A stretch of DNA of 64,000 bases from positions 372,001 to 436,000 of the forward strand of contig JABBOT010000030.1 of NCBI GenBank assembly GCA_016165875.1, in the 5' to 3' direction. Both the position numbers and the translations under genes were made by a program. Below, one piece after another: positions 48,486 to 58,912 of the stretch. Within the stretch, counting starts at the first letter, position 1. Each line of letters starts with the position of its first letter. The DNA comes from Acanthopleura granulata. Taxonomy: Eukaryota; Mollusca; Polyplacophora; Chitonida; Chitonidae. Under the pieces are notes generated by a model. It did not search any database. It was not told the DNA's origin and worked only from the letters and a program-made list of their open reading frames with translations.

Positions 48486-49547
48486 CGTCTAGTCCTTCAG
48501 AGAGCTCTTAAGAATCTCCATACAGTTGACGCCTGAATTTTTGTAAATTGCACAAGAATTCTTTACCTAGAAGGCCTACTTTCTTGCAATGCCTTCGTGA
48601 AGAGGGTAGATGTAAGCTGGAGGTACAGATTCTTGACTTCACAATAATCCAAGCTTTGTATGGGGGTTTGAGTGCTTCCAGATTCATAAAAAGATTTGGT
48701 ACACCGGTCAGTCGGAGGTTTCATATAAACTCTTGCCTGACGGGTTTTAAAAGGTTCTTTGTTGTAGCCGTGTTTAGCTCCCCTGCAAGAGCATGGCAGT
48801 AATAATTCTCGCAGACAAAGATATTATTATTTGTTCCCTGGAACTATGATGTATTTTCTCTGCAGAAACTCTTGAATGTTTGCGCGTCATTGTATTCGTA
48901 ACTGGCCAAGAAGAAGCTATGAGCTTAACAACAAATGTACACCAATTTTCCTAGCTTTGAGATTAGTGATTTAACAAGTTTGTTTTATTTCATGTATTAG
49001 GGAATCTAAAGATTTGAGTGATCATAAAACAGAGACTGCAGATAAAAAAAACAACACTTGTCATTACAGCGTGGGTATAAAATTAGTCCACAATCCACAA
49101 CGCATTTGGTCATTCGATGCGTCACTAAGAGTTAAGCCACTAGTTAACTCATTGCTGTCGTACATATCATCTTTACATTTCTACGAAAAGCGAGTTGCAC
49201 GGTGCCTCTTGAAGTTTTAATTTCCACAGTATAGCACGCAAACCCAAAAGTACTCAGGAATGGTGTTTAGCTCTGAAACACAAACCTGTGTGGAAGTAAA
49301 CTTTGGTTCACTTCCGTCTGAATGAAAAAGCCGGGTGTCAATTCTGCAGACTCCCCTGTGGCGAGAGTGGCTGTTAAACCAACAGTTACACCCACTAAAG
49401 TCAGGATCTCACCCCAGCATCTTGGGAGGGTAAGGACTGTCATCTTTCACATGTTATGGTCGCTTACCCTGATTGTGTAAAATTACCAGGTACTTCCTGA
49501 TACGTGTAACACTCACGAACATGTATATCCTATGGGAAATACCAAAT

Positions 49548-49640
49548 TTATTTATTCATTTATTTTATTGGTGTTTTACGCCGTACTCAAGAATATTTTC
49601 ACTTATACGACGGCGGCCAGCATTTAGATGGGAGGAAACT
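49548..49640 (-). repeat. SINE-A fragment
   Basis: TTATTGGTGTTTTACGCCGT, ACTCAAGAATATTTTCAC, CGACGGCGGCCAGCATTTAG, then loss of similarity after GGGAGGAAACTG. Confidence 0.85.
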
Positions 49641-50319
49641 GTTTGAACTGAAAGTAAAGAAAAGTCACACTGTCTAACAATTGAGATAGAGTACAGGTCA
49701 ATCTGTACACATCAGTGATTGTCTGTCTTGTGCAGACGTCTGGGACATAAATATGTGCTTGTGGTGCTGCCTCACTGTAACGTACAGGACAATAAGCATG
49801 TGCGTGCATACATTAGTGTGGATCGATGGAATGCCTTACAGCTGACACGGATAATACAGGGCGTTACAATTACGCGAGACAAACTTCACATCGTGATTTC
49901 AAGAGCCCAGATGAGGAGCATGGTCGCTTCCGGTTGTCATGTTCTGCAGATACACAACCCTGGAATTGACTTGATTTAAAAGTTAAAATATCCAATCCTT
50001 CATTTCGACCTCCGTAACGTTTTACACTCTTTTTATTCATGTAATTCTGGAACCATATCATCGTCTGATTTTAAAAAAAAGACGCTCAAATCAACATATT
50101 CAAGATGGCGGCAGTGACCAGTCATGCATTTTTAGTAGAACCTTAGTCAACTCTGGTGAGCAGATTCGCAATGGAAATTTGGTGTTTTATACTTCTGAGA
50201 TTGATTTCTTGTGTGCATTGAGCCAGCCGTGATTTTCAGATCGTAACTTGTAGGCAGTATTAAGAGTGTTTAGAACTCTTGCTCCTTTGGGCACGCTATC
50301 TTTTGCAAAACCATCTATA

Positions 50320-51259
50320 ATGGCGGACAAACCTCAGTCGGAGTCTAAGAGGAAGGCGTCTTCGGATATTCCGAACCCAAGCGTGAAGCGTGTCAACTCG
50401 TTAGGAAGCATAACTACCGCGGTGGAAGATACAAACAGACACCGGTTACTAACCGAGCTCATCGAAACGTCCGTACTAAAACATTTGGAAGCTAAGGTTG
50501 AAACCCGGCTGGACGACGTAATGATTACAGCCATAAAGCCTCCGCTGGAGGATATCCAGGTAAGCCAGGCCAAGATAAATGAATTTGTCAAAAGACCTTA
50601 AAAATGTAATTAAACGACTGGAAGAGAGAGACGAGATCACTTTTGTGCAGTGAACCAGCTCAGAGATGAAATATCAGAAGTGAAAAATAGATTGAAAAGA
50701 TCGGATGAACAACTGCAAGAACTGAAGTCGGAAAATGTGCGTCTGTTGGCTAAAGCTGAGCAGTATAGCCGTCGGAACTGTTTGCGGGTGAACGGACTTC
50801 AACTTCACCAGAATGTGCGTCTGTTGGATAAAGCTGAGCAGTATAGCCGTCGGAACTGTTTGCGGGTGAACGGACTTCAACTTCACCAGAATGAGTCCAC
50901 CGACGACGCAATATGTAGGATGGTTAATGACATTGATGTTTCATTGAGTAAAGATGACATATCCAGGTCACACTTCATAGGATCAAATTATTGTAAGATT
51001 TGTATCCTACAGAAAGCGGTCCGAGCTCATCTCCGCGAGAAGGCTACTTAAAAATGGCCATCCAGGGGTGTACATAAACGAAGATCTAACTAGATTGCGA
51101 TTTGGTTTATTTAAAAAACTAACTGAAGAAAACAACTGAAGAAAGGGGGCCCGGTGTTCGCTGCTTGGTCATATGACGGCAAATTATACTACCGCAAGAC
51201 TGAGCAGGGTCAGAAATATCAAGTGTTGAAGAAAAATGACTTGGTTGGCCTGTAATATC
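50320..51259 (+). pseudogene. LINE ORF1 remnant (coiled-coil nucleic-acid-binding protein)
   Basis: ATG at 50320 opens MADKPQSESKRKASS. The frame breaks at EFVK (about 50592), where a 1-nt insertion precedes the expected DLKNVIKRLEERDEI. A stop follows near 50651. The region then gives a coiled coil (DEISEVKNRLKRSDEQLQEL), the AEQYSRRNCLRVNGL motif found in many LINE ORF1 proteins, and a C-terminal SYDGKLYYRKTEQG segment ending at TAA near 51255. The product would chaperone LINE RNA in RNP particles. A 78-bp tandem duplication repeats the AEQYSRRN motif. Confidence 0.8.
50734..50889 (+). repeat. 78-bp exact-period duplication in LINE ORF1
   Basis: Copies at 50734-50811 and 50812-50889 differ by one or two bases. 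The duplication is in frame (26 codons) and repeats VRLLAKAEQYSRRN and the rest of the motif. Confidence 0.93.
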
Positions 51260-52437
51260 CCCCCCCCATCAAATCTCTGCGCTACGCTGAACACTGTAAC
51301 TTTAAACCTCAGGTATTTTTCTAAGATCGGCTTACTTCTATCTTGACATGCAATTTTGTGATCCTCTGTGATAAAAGGTGACAATTATCAGAGCGGCCTG
51401 TGCAAGTCATGCGGTTCTACCTTTTCCCGTGCCCTCTGTGCTCAACGCTTTTCACCTGCTTGACCCTGACTGTTCCCGCAATAGTCTGTGCAGAAGTAAC
51501 TTGCATATCTGTGCCTCCACGACTTTTAGTTATCTGCTACCAACTGTTCCTTCTATAGACAGGTGCACTAAAATCTTGCAAATGCTTACGCATATCTATC
51601 TATAGCCCCTGTTATAAATATACTGGCGTTTCCAATTATCCCTTCCCCAATCCTGATTACAGATATATTGGTACAGTTGTGTGCTGTGTTCATTTGCTCT
51701 GCGACGTTTTTTTTTCTGTGTACAGACAGAACCGAATTTATGTATGTATGTTCACCAAATTGTATCTGTTCATCAATGTAAACAGAGACGACATTAACCA
51801 TTTGGTGCCTGATCACGGCTGTGATGAGTGAAACACTAAATTTATGATCATAAAGTAATACACTGCTCTCTGGACGGCTAACTGTAAATATTCCCCCACC
51901 CTTACAATTCCCAATTATTTATGCTATATAAATGTTCTCCATAACTATATCAATTACTATTCATCGATACAGCCTGTACAGGTGGTCACTCATGTTATCT
52001 TGTTAATTACGTCAGATAATTAGCTTAACACCACATTTACCTACAATGATCTGTAAGATATCTACATCTTATATTAATTATTGTTAGAGATTAAAAATTG
52101 ATCAACTCGTGAAATCAGGTCGAGTAAATACTTATAAACTAATGATATTCCCTACCATGGTTGATGGAATTTCTGAACATGTGCATCCTTTATATCTATC
52201 CTTATATATATCATGGGTGACTTAAATCAACATAGGGTGGCAATAGGGACTTGGAATAATTTTTTGTATTATAAAAACAATCGGATGTTAATTAAGTTAC
52301 TTAAGTTTTACGAGTATCCCTGCTGTGCAATTACAGCACAGAGTTCACGTCTTGGTCTTCGTATTATTGCTATTCTCTCCACGCTCTGTAATTAACATTA
52401 CTTTTTAACTATACATATGACTTTATTACTTAGATAT

Positions 52438-52464
52438 GGAGACATACATACAAATCCAGGGCCG
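52438..52464 (+). other. 2A-like motif at the LINE ORF2 N-terminus
   Basis: Residues 8-16 of ORF2 read GDIHTNPGP. Known 2A ribosome-skipping sequences end D(V/I)ExNPGP; here the E position is H. Such motifs are known at the N-terminus of several non-LTR retrotransposons. Activity is untested. Confidence 0.5.
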
Positions 52465-52816
52465 TCAGATCAGCATAATTTAAAAATTTGTCACTTTAAT
52501 GCTCGTAGCTTACTTGCCCACAGTAATTACAACCGCTCCTCTTGTTCTAAGCTGGTTGAGGCCTACACCTTGCTATGTAAACGATATTATTATGATATTA
52601 TATGTGTCTCACAAACCTGGCTTGATTTTGATATACCCGATGGAACAGTGAACCTAAATGGATACTGTATAGAACGAAAAGACAGAGGCCGACGTGGAGG
52701 TGGAGTAGCGATTAATTATAAGTCATCAATTAGTGCTTTGCGTAGAGCAGATTTAGAAAATGACAATGGAATGTTGTGGATTTTAGTCAAGCAGTCTAAC
52801 GAACAAATATTGTGTT

Positions 52817-53362
52817 CCGTTGGCAATCGTCTCCCGAACCTTCCGTTGGCTATCGTCTCCCGAACCTTCCGTTGGCTATCGTCCCCCAAACCTTCCGTTG
52901 GCTATCGTCTCCCGAACCTTCCGTTGGCAATCGTCCCCCGAACCTTCCGTTGGCAATCGTCTCCCGAACCTTCCGTTGGCAATCGTCTCCCGAACCTTCC
53001 GTTGGCTATCGTCTCCCGAACCTTCCGTTGGCTATCGTCTCCCGAACCTTCCGTTGGCTATCGTCTCCCGAACCTTCCGTTGGCTATCGTCCCCCGAACC
53101 TTCCGTTGGCTATCGTCTCCCGAACCTTCCGTTGGCTATCGTCTCCCGAACCTTCCGTTGGCTATCGTCTCCCGAACCTTCCGTTGGCTATCGTCCCCCG
53201 AACCTTCCGTTGGCTATCGTCTCCCGAACCTTCCGTTGGCAATCGTCCCCCGAACCTTCCGTTGGCAATCGTCTCCCGAACCTTCCGTTGGCTATCGTCT
53301 CCCGAACCTTCCGTTGGCAATCGTCTCCCGAACCTTCCGTTGGCTATCGTCCCCCGAACCAG
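52817..53362 (+). repeat. 26-bp minisatellite, 21 units, inside the LINE endonuclease
   Basis: Twenty-one head-to-tail copies of CCGTTGGCTATCGTCTCCCG+AACCTT with a strict 26-bp period (starts 52817, 52843 through 53337). Variation is almost confined to two sites (GGCAATC or GGCTATC; GTCTCCC or GTCCCCC). All three plus frames are open across the array, while the minus strand has stops. The first unit continues the endonuclease frame (ILCSV..NRLPN), so the unit probably arose from the LINE's own coding sequence. There are no spacers, so this is not a CRISPR array. Confidence 0.97.
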
Positions 53363-56220
53363 TCTTCACAAACACAGGATGAGTTTTTCGAAACTTAGAT
53401 AACAGACTCACCTCAGCTTTGACAGAAAATCCAGACGCCTTGATGATTATGGGTGATTTTCATGATAGGTGTGTTGATTGGTCGAAATACCATGATAAGA
53501 GTGAACTAAGAATGAAGTTTTTTGATATTATTACAAGTAAAAATTTATTTCAATTAATTAATGAGCCCACAAGATATAGCCATGGAACTTTATATATTTG
53601 AGATTTAATCATAACAAATACTATCGGTTATGTAACTGAGTATAGAGTAGCTTCGCCAATGGCCAATCTTGACCATTATTCTGTATATTGTATTTTAAAT
53701 ATTCTAGTAAACGATAAACCAAAAGCGTACATAAAACACATATGGGATTTTAAATATGCATGATACAGCTTCAGTCAATCATCTTTACAGCTCCCTGGGA
53801 AGCCGTGCGTGACATATTCTATTACATGGATGATGAACTGTGTACTTGGAAGAATTTGTTCTTCTCTTGGTGTGCGGAAGCAATACCAAATAAGCAAGTA
53901 ACAATAAGACCATGGGATAAACCATGGATGACAAATGATGTTCGTTACAAATTAAGAATAAGAAATAGAGGTTTTAAAAAAATTTAAGAGGACTAAGTCA
54001 GAGGAAGATAGATTTCGATTTTATATATGTAGGCGTGAAGGTAATATCATTAGGAAAAAAGAAATATTAAGATATGGTGAAAAACTAAAGGGAAAACTTT
54101 CTAATCCCAATTTAGATTGCAAGCCTTATTGGTCTATAATGAAATCTTTGCTGGGCTCAAAAACGAAACCACCTGTCCCTTCCTTAGTCATTAATGATAA
54201 AAATGTAACAAGTGATACTGAAAAAGCTAATGAGTTCGGTAGATTCTTCGCAAGCCATTCAACTCTTCCGTCAGTAATACCAGTTTTACCTCCACTGACC
54301 TATTATACTGCCGTACGCTTTAACTGTAAAGAAACAAATGAAAAGGAAGTAGCTGATTTTCTTTCCAATTGAAATATTAAGTAGTTTCTGGTACTGGTGG
54401 CATTAGAAATTCCATGCTTAAAAATACAGCCGGAAGTATAGCCCCTTATCTCACTAAACTATTTAATTTCTCACTTCAGTCAGGAGTTTTTCCATCAGCT
54501 TGGAAACTATCTAGAGTATGTCCTGTACTTAAAAAGAGAGATAGACATGATATGTCAAGTTACAGACCAGTTTCTCTACAGCCCTCTGTCTCTAAAGTGC
54601 TAGAAAAAGTGATATATAAGCGCTTGTATGAATGTTTTATCAACCATAACATTGTAATATCGAATAATTCTGGATTTAAACATGGTGACTCAACAATATA
54701 TCAGTTAACTAAAATTGTATACGATGTATACAGAAATCTGGACAGTGGTAATGATACGTGTTTAGTTTTCCTAGATGTAAGCAAGGCTTTCGCTAAAGTC
54801 TGGCATGAGGGTCTTCTGCTCAAATTGAGACAGATGGGTGTTTTTGAACCATTACAGAAATGACTTAAAAATTATTTATCTGATAAAAAAATTAGAGTCT
54901 GTTTAAACGGAGTTAACTCAGACATATATTCTATTCAATGTGGAGTTCCACATGGCTCTGTTTTAGAACCGCTTCTTTTCCTGAGTTTTGTAAATGACAT
55001 TGATGTGAACATCCAATGTAATATCAACATTTTTGCTGATGATACATCTTTGTCAGAAGACATGGCTGGGTTTTTTACATCTGAAAATAAAATAAATCGA
55101 GATCTAGGCCGCTTGTCACAATGGCCAAACAGTGGTTGATAACATTTAACGCGCAAAAAATGTATATTTACTTATCTCCTTAAAACGAACCCGATGTATC
55201 CAAAACTGTATTTAGACAATATCGAAGTGAAGAGTGTTCAGTATCACAAACATCTTGGTATCATTTTAAAGCACGATGATAAATGGGACGAACATATAAG
55301 ATCACTCGTAAATAAATGTAATAAGAAATTAGGTACTATAAATAGAGTGAAGAGGATATTAACGAGGAACTGTTTAATAGCTTTATACAATAGCCTCGTT
55401 AGATCTACAATAGAGTATGGCGACATATTATATGAAAACTGAGGTATTGCGCTTTCCCCCAAACTGGAAAACGTTCAACGGCGCGCAGTTTTTCTTTGCA
55501 CAGGCGGAATGCGTCTTTCGTCAGATAAAGCTCTCCTGAGAGAACTTAATTGGACACCACTATATGTTCGGCGTAGACAACATAGAATTTTGCCATTTTT
55601 TAAAATTGTAAATGGACTTTCCCCGCCTCACCTACAATCCTTATTACCAATAAGACGATCAACAGAATATAATACATGTAATCTAAGGTGCATGTATACA
55701 GTATATGTAAATCCCCCTTTTTCCCGAAAACAACTAAGGACTGAAATAATTCACATAATCATATTCGCCGTTCTTCAACTAAAGAACTTAACAAATTTCC
55801 AGCTCCACCAATCACTACTACGTCAAGCAATTTTATATCGTTATATAATGGTTTTAGCAACTTTTCATCTGTCCAGCACTCCAGAATGGGATTCAGCGCT
55901 CTTCGCACAGACCTTTTTAAGTACAATATTATTGAAGATACTACTTGCCATTACTGTAATGATACATGTGAAGATACCTTCGTTATTTTTTATTTGCCGT
56001 CAATTTGCTACATACTCTCACGCAAATTATTTCACCCGGTGTAAATTATTCTCTTAATATTCCACAATGTTCACGATATCTATCTAAAATACTTTTGTTT
56101 GGTTCGAAAGATCTAAATTACGAAGATAATTTTCAATGTGTTCACAAAGTTATCAATGATACAGAAAGATTTTCTGACCATGGTAATGGTAATGACAATG
56201 TTAATATTGTCAGTAATTAA

Positions 56221-56350
56221 TTTATTTCAACTTATCACGATAGCCATTTATAATTAATATTAATAATTAATGTTGTTAATTGATGCATTGAGATCTCCGT
56301 AGTAGCCAATAGGCTGTGAGAAATCCTCGTAAAATAAATAAAGAATTAAA
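56221..56350 (+). other. 3' end of the LINE
   Basis: An AT-rich trailer after the ORF2 remnant ends in AAAATAAATAAAGAATTAAA, a plausible LINE tail. Exact boundary and target duplication were not found. Confidence 0.4.
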
Positions 56351-56912
56351 CATTCCGTTTCGCCCTACGAGTAGACATTATTCAGGCCATATAAACGAAC
56401 AGACAGGAAGTTACCATGAACCAGGTGACTGGCGACATTAAAAATGCGGAGCTGGCAGCGGTAGGGAGGACAAATTAACACGATATATAAAACATGAAAT
56501 TTGCTTTTCTTCCCGTTAAACCCAAACTAGTGTGTGATCAGTATATATATATCAGAATATTCGCATTAAGTCCGAGTCAAAAGAATTTTATTTCAAGATC
56601 CAATTGTGTTTTGCGTCCGGAAAATGTGAAAATTCGGTCAAGGTTTTTATATGCATTTTTGAATAATGTCCTTTTAGTTTTGTCCATAAAATGTGAAGTT
56701 AGTGCCACGTAAACTAAAATTCATACCATATGCATCTACATACAATATTAACTGATGTGAGATTATAGATAAATTCGAAATCGTACATATAATCTGTGCT
56801 ATACATGTAACATATTGGCAATTCACGGTATTGTAAATGCCACATTCTCTTATCAACGACATTCACGACCCGTTAGGTTGTTGAGTAGCTCACAGTCAAG
56901 AAGACGCTAGAT
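56351..56912. other. Spacer between LINE and receptor gene 3' end
   Basis: AT-rich; would include the 3' UTR of the minus-strand membrane-protein gene. No other feature recognised. Confidence 0.4.
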
Positions 56913-58723
56913 CTACCACACGGCTATGTACAGTCTGGCCTCAGATGAATCCGGGGTATCAGCAGAGAGGTACACGCGGCTTGTGTCTCTGTTACAATGT
57001 GACAGAGAAGGCACATTGACGTATACATGGGAACTGTCAACTTCGGGGACGTCAACGCCGGGCCTTGCTTGTACATCGGTCCCCTCCACTTCCGCTTCCG
57101 TTTCAATAATCGTACTAGCTCGGCTACTGTCTCTGCTCTCTTCTGGTGACGATGAAATCACGACATTCTCATAAAAGTGGCCCAAATCAACAGCTGACGA
57201 GTTGCTATTGGCATGATCAGTTTGCCGCCCAGAGCAGTGACTTTCGCAGGTTTCGCGCTTTTTTAAGAGCCGATGTTTCCTGTAGCGGAAAAATTGACAT
57301 GGATATACTTTGTGTCTATACTTTGACGGGTGCTTTGCTTGCCACTGGCAAGCTGGTTTTCTTTCATATTATGTTGCTTTCTTGTGAAATAAATCAGGAG
57401 TGCTGGGTGTTTCCCTTTTCCACTGCCCCTTTAAAGTATAATAATGTCCCTTTAGCATTATCAATCTTCCCACAATATATAAAGTATATAAGACAAAGTG
57501 GCCTAGTGTTAACGCCACTGTATGTATTATTTCCATGGATTCTAAAGCAAGTGTCATTAGCCAGCAAGATTTAATACTGGCCGTTTACAAGAAACTTACC
57601 GTGCAACGACAACAAGCAATACAACGATCACTAAAAACGCCCCGCCCAGTCCTGCAGCCAGCCCTATGACCAAGGCTGGAGGAGAAAAATACGCGAAAGT
57701 CAGGATATGTTAAACAATGCACACACTGCACTAGAATCGAAACTAGACACTGCTCGATTAACTTTGATCAAGCACACATTTTCGCTCGAAATCCGTGGAA
57801 ATTTCCTCCAGCCTCTAATTCTAAAAAAATTCCAAGCAATTTATGATACATATCTATTTTAGACTCGAATACACCCTCGTGGTTTTGAAAATCAAATCAA
57901 AACATTAGCGCCAGTAAGTCCAGTAGATTTTTAATCTCCCTCCTCCACAACCAGGAATTTATGATTCTAGAATGCACCTTCTCGTGTACAAGGGAGACTC
58001 CTCCAGTGATGTCGCCTCTAGGATAATGGCGGATGCACGTAAAAAAATAATTTACGGCTGTTACATTAGCTTTGGTTAGATTCATCGCAACGAGCGCAGT
58101 CACGACTTGCGGCTGAGTCTAGACAGGATATCCATATGTCTTTTGAGCAGAATCTGTTCAGATTAGTGGCGGGAGGAAAAATGCTATGGACCTCGAGTCT
58201 GAGTTAATCTAGAAGGTTCTTGTGTCAAATGGTAAATTACAGAGAATTAAACTGAACATAAAACAACTGTATCAAAACGTGCAGCTAGGCAAAGCTAATA
58301 GAATGCACATTTTTTCGAAATTTAAGAGCATAAACATACAATCCCATTGCACTCTTGCAATACTGTACCTTGCGTAGTAGCTTAAGCTATATCCCCTACA
58401 TATTAACTAGCCAGTGAGGATTCCAACGTTCATTTAAGATATATATGTTTACCAAGACCAAACTTCAGTAGTACTATAACTTTATCTCCTACACTAGACT
58501 AACGCAATGACCTAGTTGCCTCTCAACAATACGATTGCTTTGAGTTCAAGCCCAGCTCAAGCTGATTCCCTCTCCTATCGTATGTTACAAGGTACTAGTA
58601 AGCCAACAATCTGCCGATGGTCTAGGATTTCCCCCGGGCTCTGCCCGGTTTCCTCCCAGCACAATACTGGCCGCCGTCGCATAAGTGATATATTCTGGAG
58701 TACGACGTAAAACACTAATCAAA

Positions 58724-58767
<44 letters not shown>

Positions 58768-58912
58768 AATAAACCTCTTACCTATTTACTAGCCGTTTCC
58801 AATACTAATGTTTGTTGAATAATAATCGATCATAATGATAAATAAAGCAGTCATCCAAACCGTACCTGAGTCGTTCCATCGCTTTCGATCTACTGCTGTT
58901 GATGTATTGCTT
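56913..58912 (-). CDS. Single-pass membrane receptor, 3' part (juxtamembrane, TM and tyrosine-rich tail exons)
   Basis: Three minus-strand exons with matching phases: 58912-58866 (STAVDRKRWNDS, juxtamembrane), 57675-57600 (LVIGLAAGLGGAFLVIVVLL then VVVAR, a transmembrane helix), and 57204-56913 (96-aa tail, stop TAG). Donors are GTACGG and GTAAGT; acceptors are CCCCAAAAG or AAGAAG, CTCCTCCAG, and CCAATAG. The tail is acidic and Ser-rich with four tyrosines, in FYENVV, HVYVNVP, RVYLSA and LYIAVW. YENV and YVNV fit the YxN(V) consensus bound by Grb2-type SH2 domains. This architecture suits a type I receptor or adhesion protein. The ectodomain was not identified, so no family is named. The weakest join is the last acceptor, chosen because the nearer GTCAG would give a frameshift. 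Confidence 0.6.
58490..58772 (+). mobile_element. SINE-A copy with expanded (AAAT)n tail
   Basis: TTTGAGTTCAAGCCCAGCTC (B-box region), CCCCCGGGCTCTGCCCGG, ATACTGGCCGCCGTCGCATA, GACGTAAAACACTAATC, then about ten AAAT units. Lies in the intron before the TM exon of the receptor gene. Confidence 0.9.

Larger units (their letters stand above)
52417..56057 (+). pseudogene. LINE ORF2 remnant (endonuclease + reverse transcriptase)
   Basis: ATG at 52417. The N-terminus carries GDIHTNPGP, then ICHFNARSLL and the apurinic-type endonuclease start (DIICVSQTWL). A 26-bp minisatellite interrupts the central part. The endonuclease resumes with ALMIMGDFHDRCVDW, INEPTRYSHGT and LDHYSVYC, with GDFND reading GDFHD and stops present. 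RT follows: SSYRPVSLQPSVSKVLEKVI, FLDVSKAFAKVWH (motif A, KAFD changed to KAFA), CGVPHGSVLEPLLF (motif B) and FADDTSL (motif C, catalytic pair intact). The thumb follows at 55194-55442 (YHKHLGIIL, IEYGDILYEN), then a Cys-rich C-terminal end (CHYCNDTCEDTF) near 55950. Many frameshifts and stops make it inactive. Clade is probably CR1/L2/Jockey-like. Confidence 0.88.

Noticed and set aside
52817..53362. CRISPR-like regular repeat
   Set aside because: Units are directly contiguous with no unique spacers, and the context is eukaryotic.
52812..53402. Overlapping 190-320-codon open frames of repeated LPNLPLAIV-type peptide
   Set aside because: They are the three frame readings of the 26-bp minisatellite in a dead LINE; no independent start or homology.
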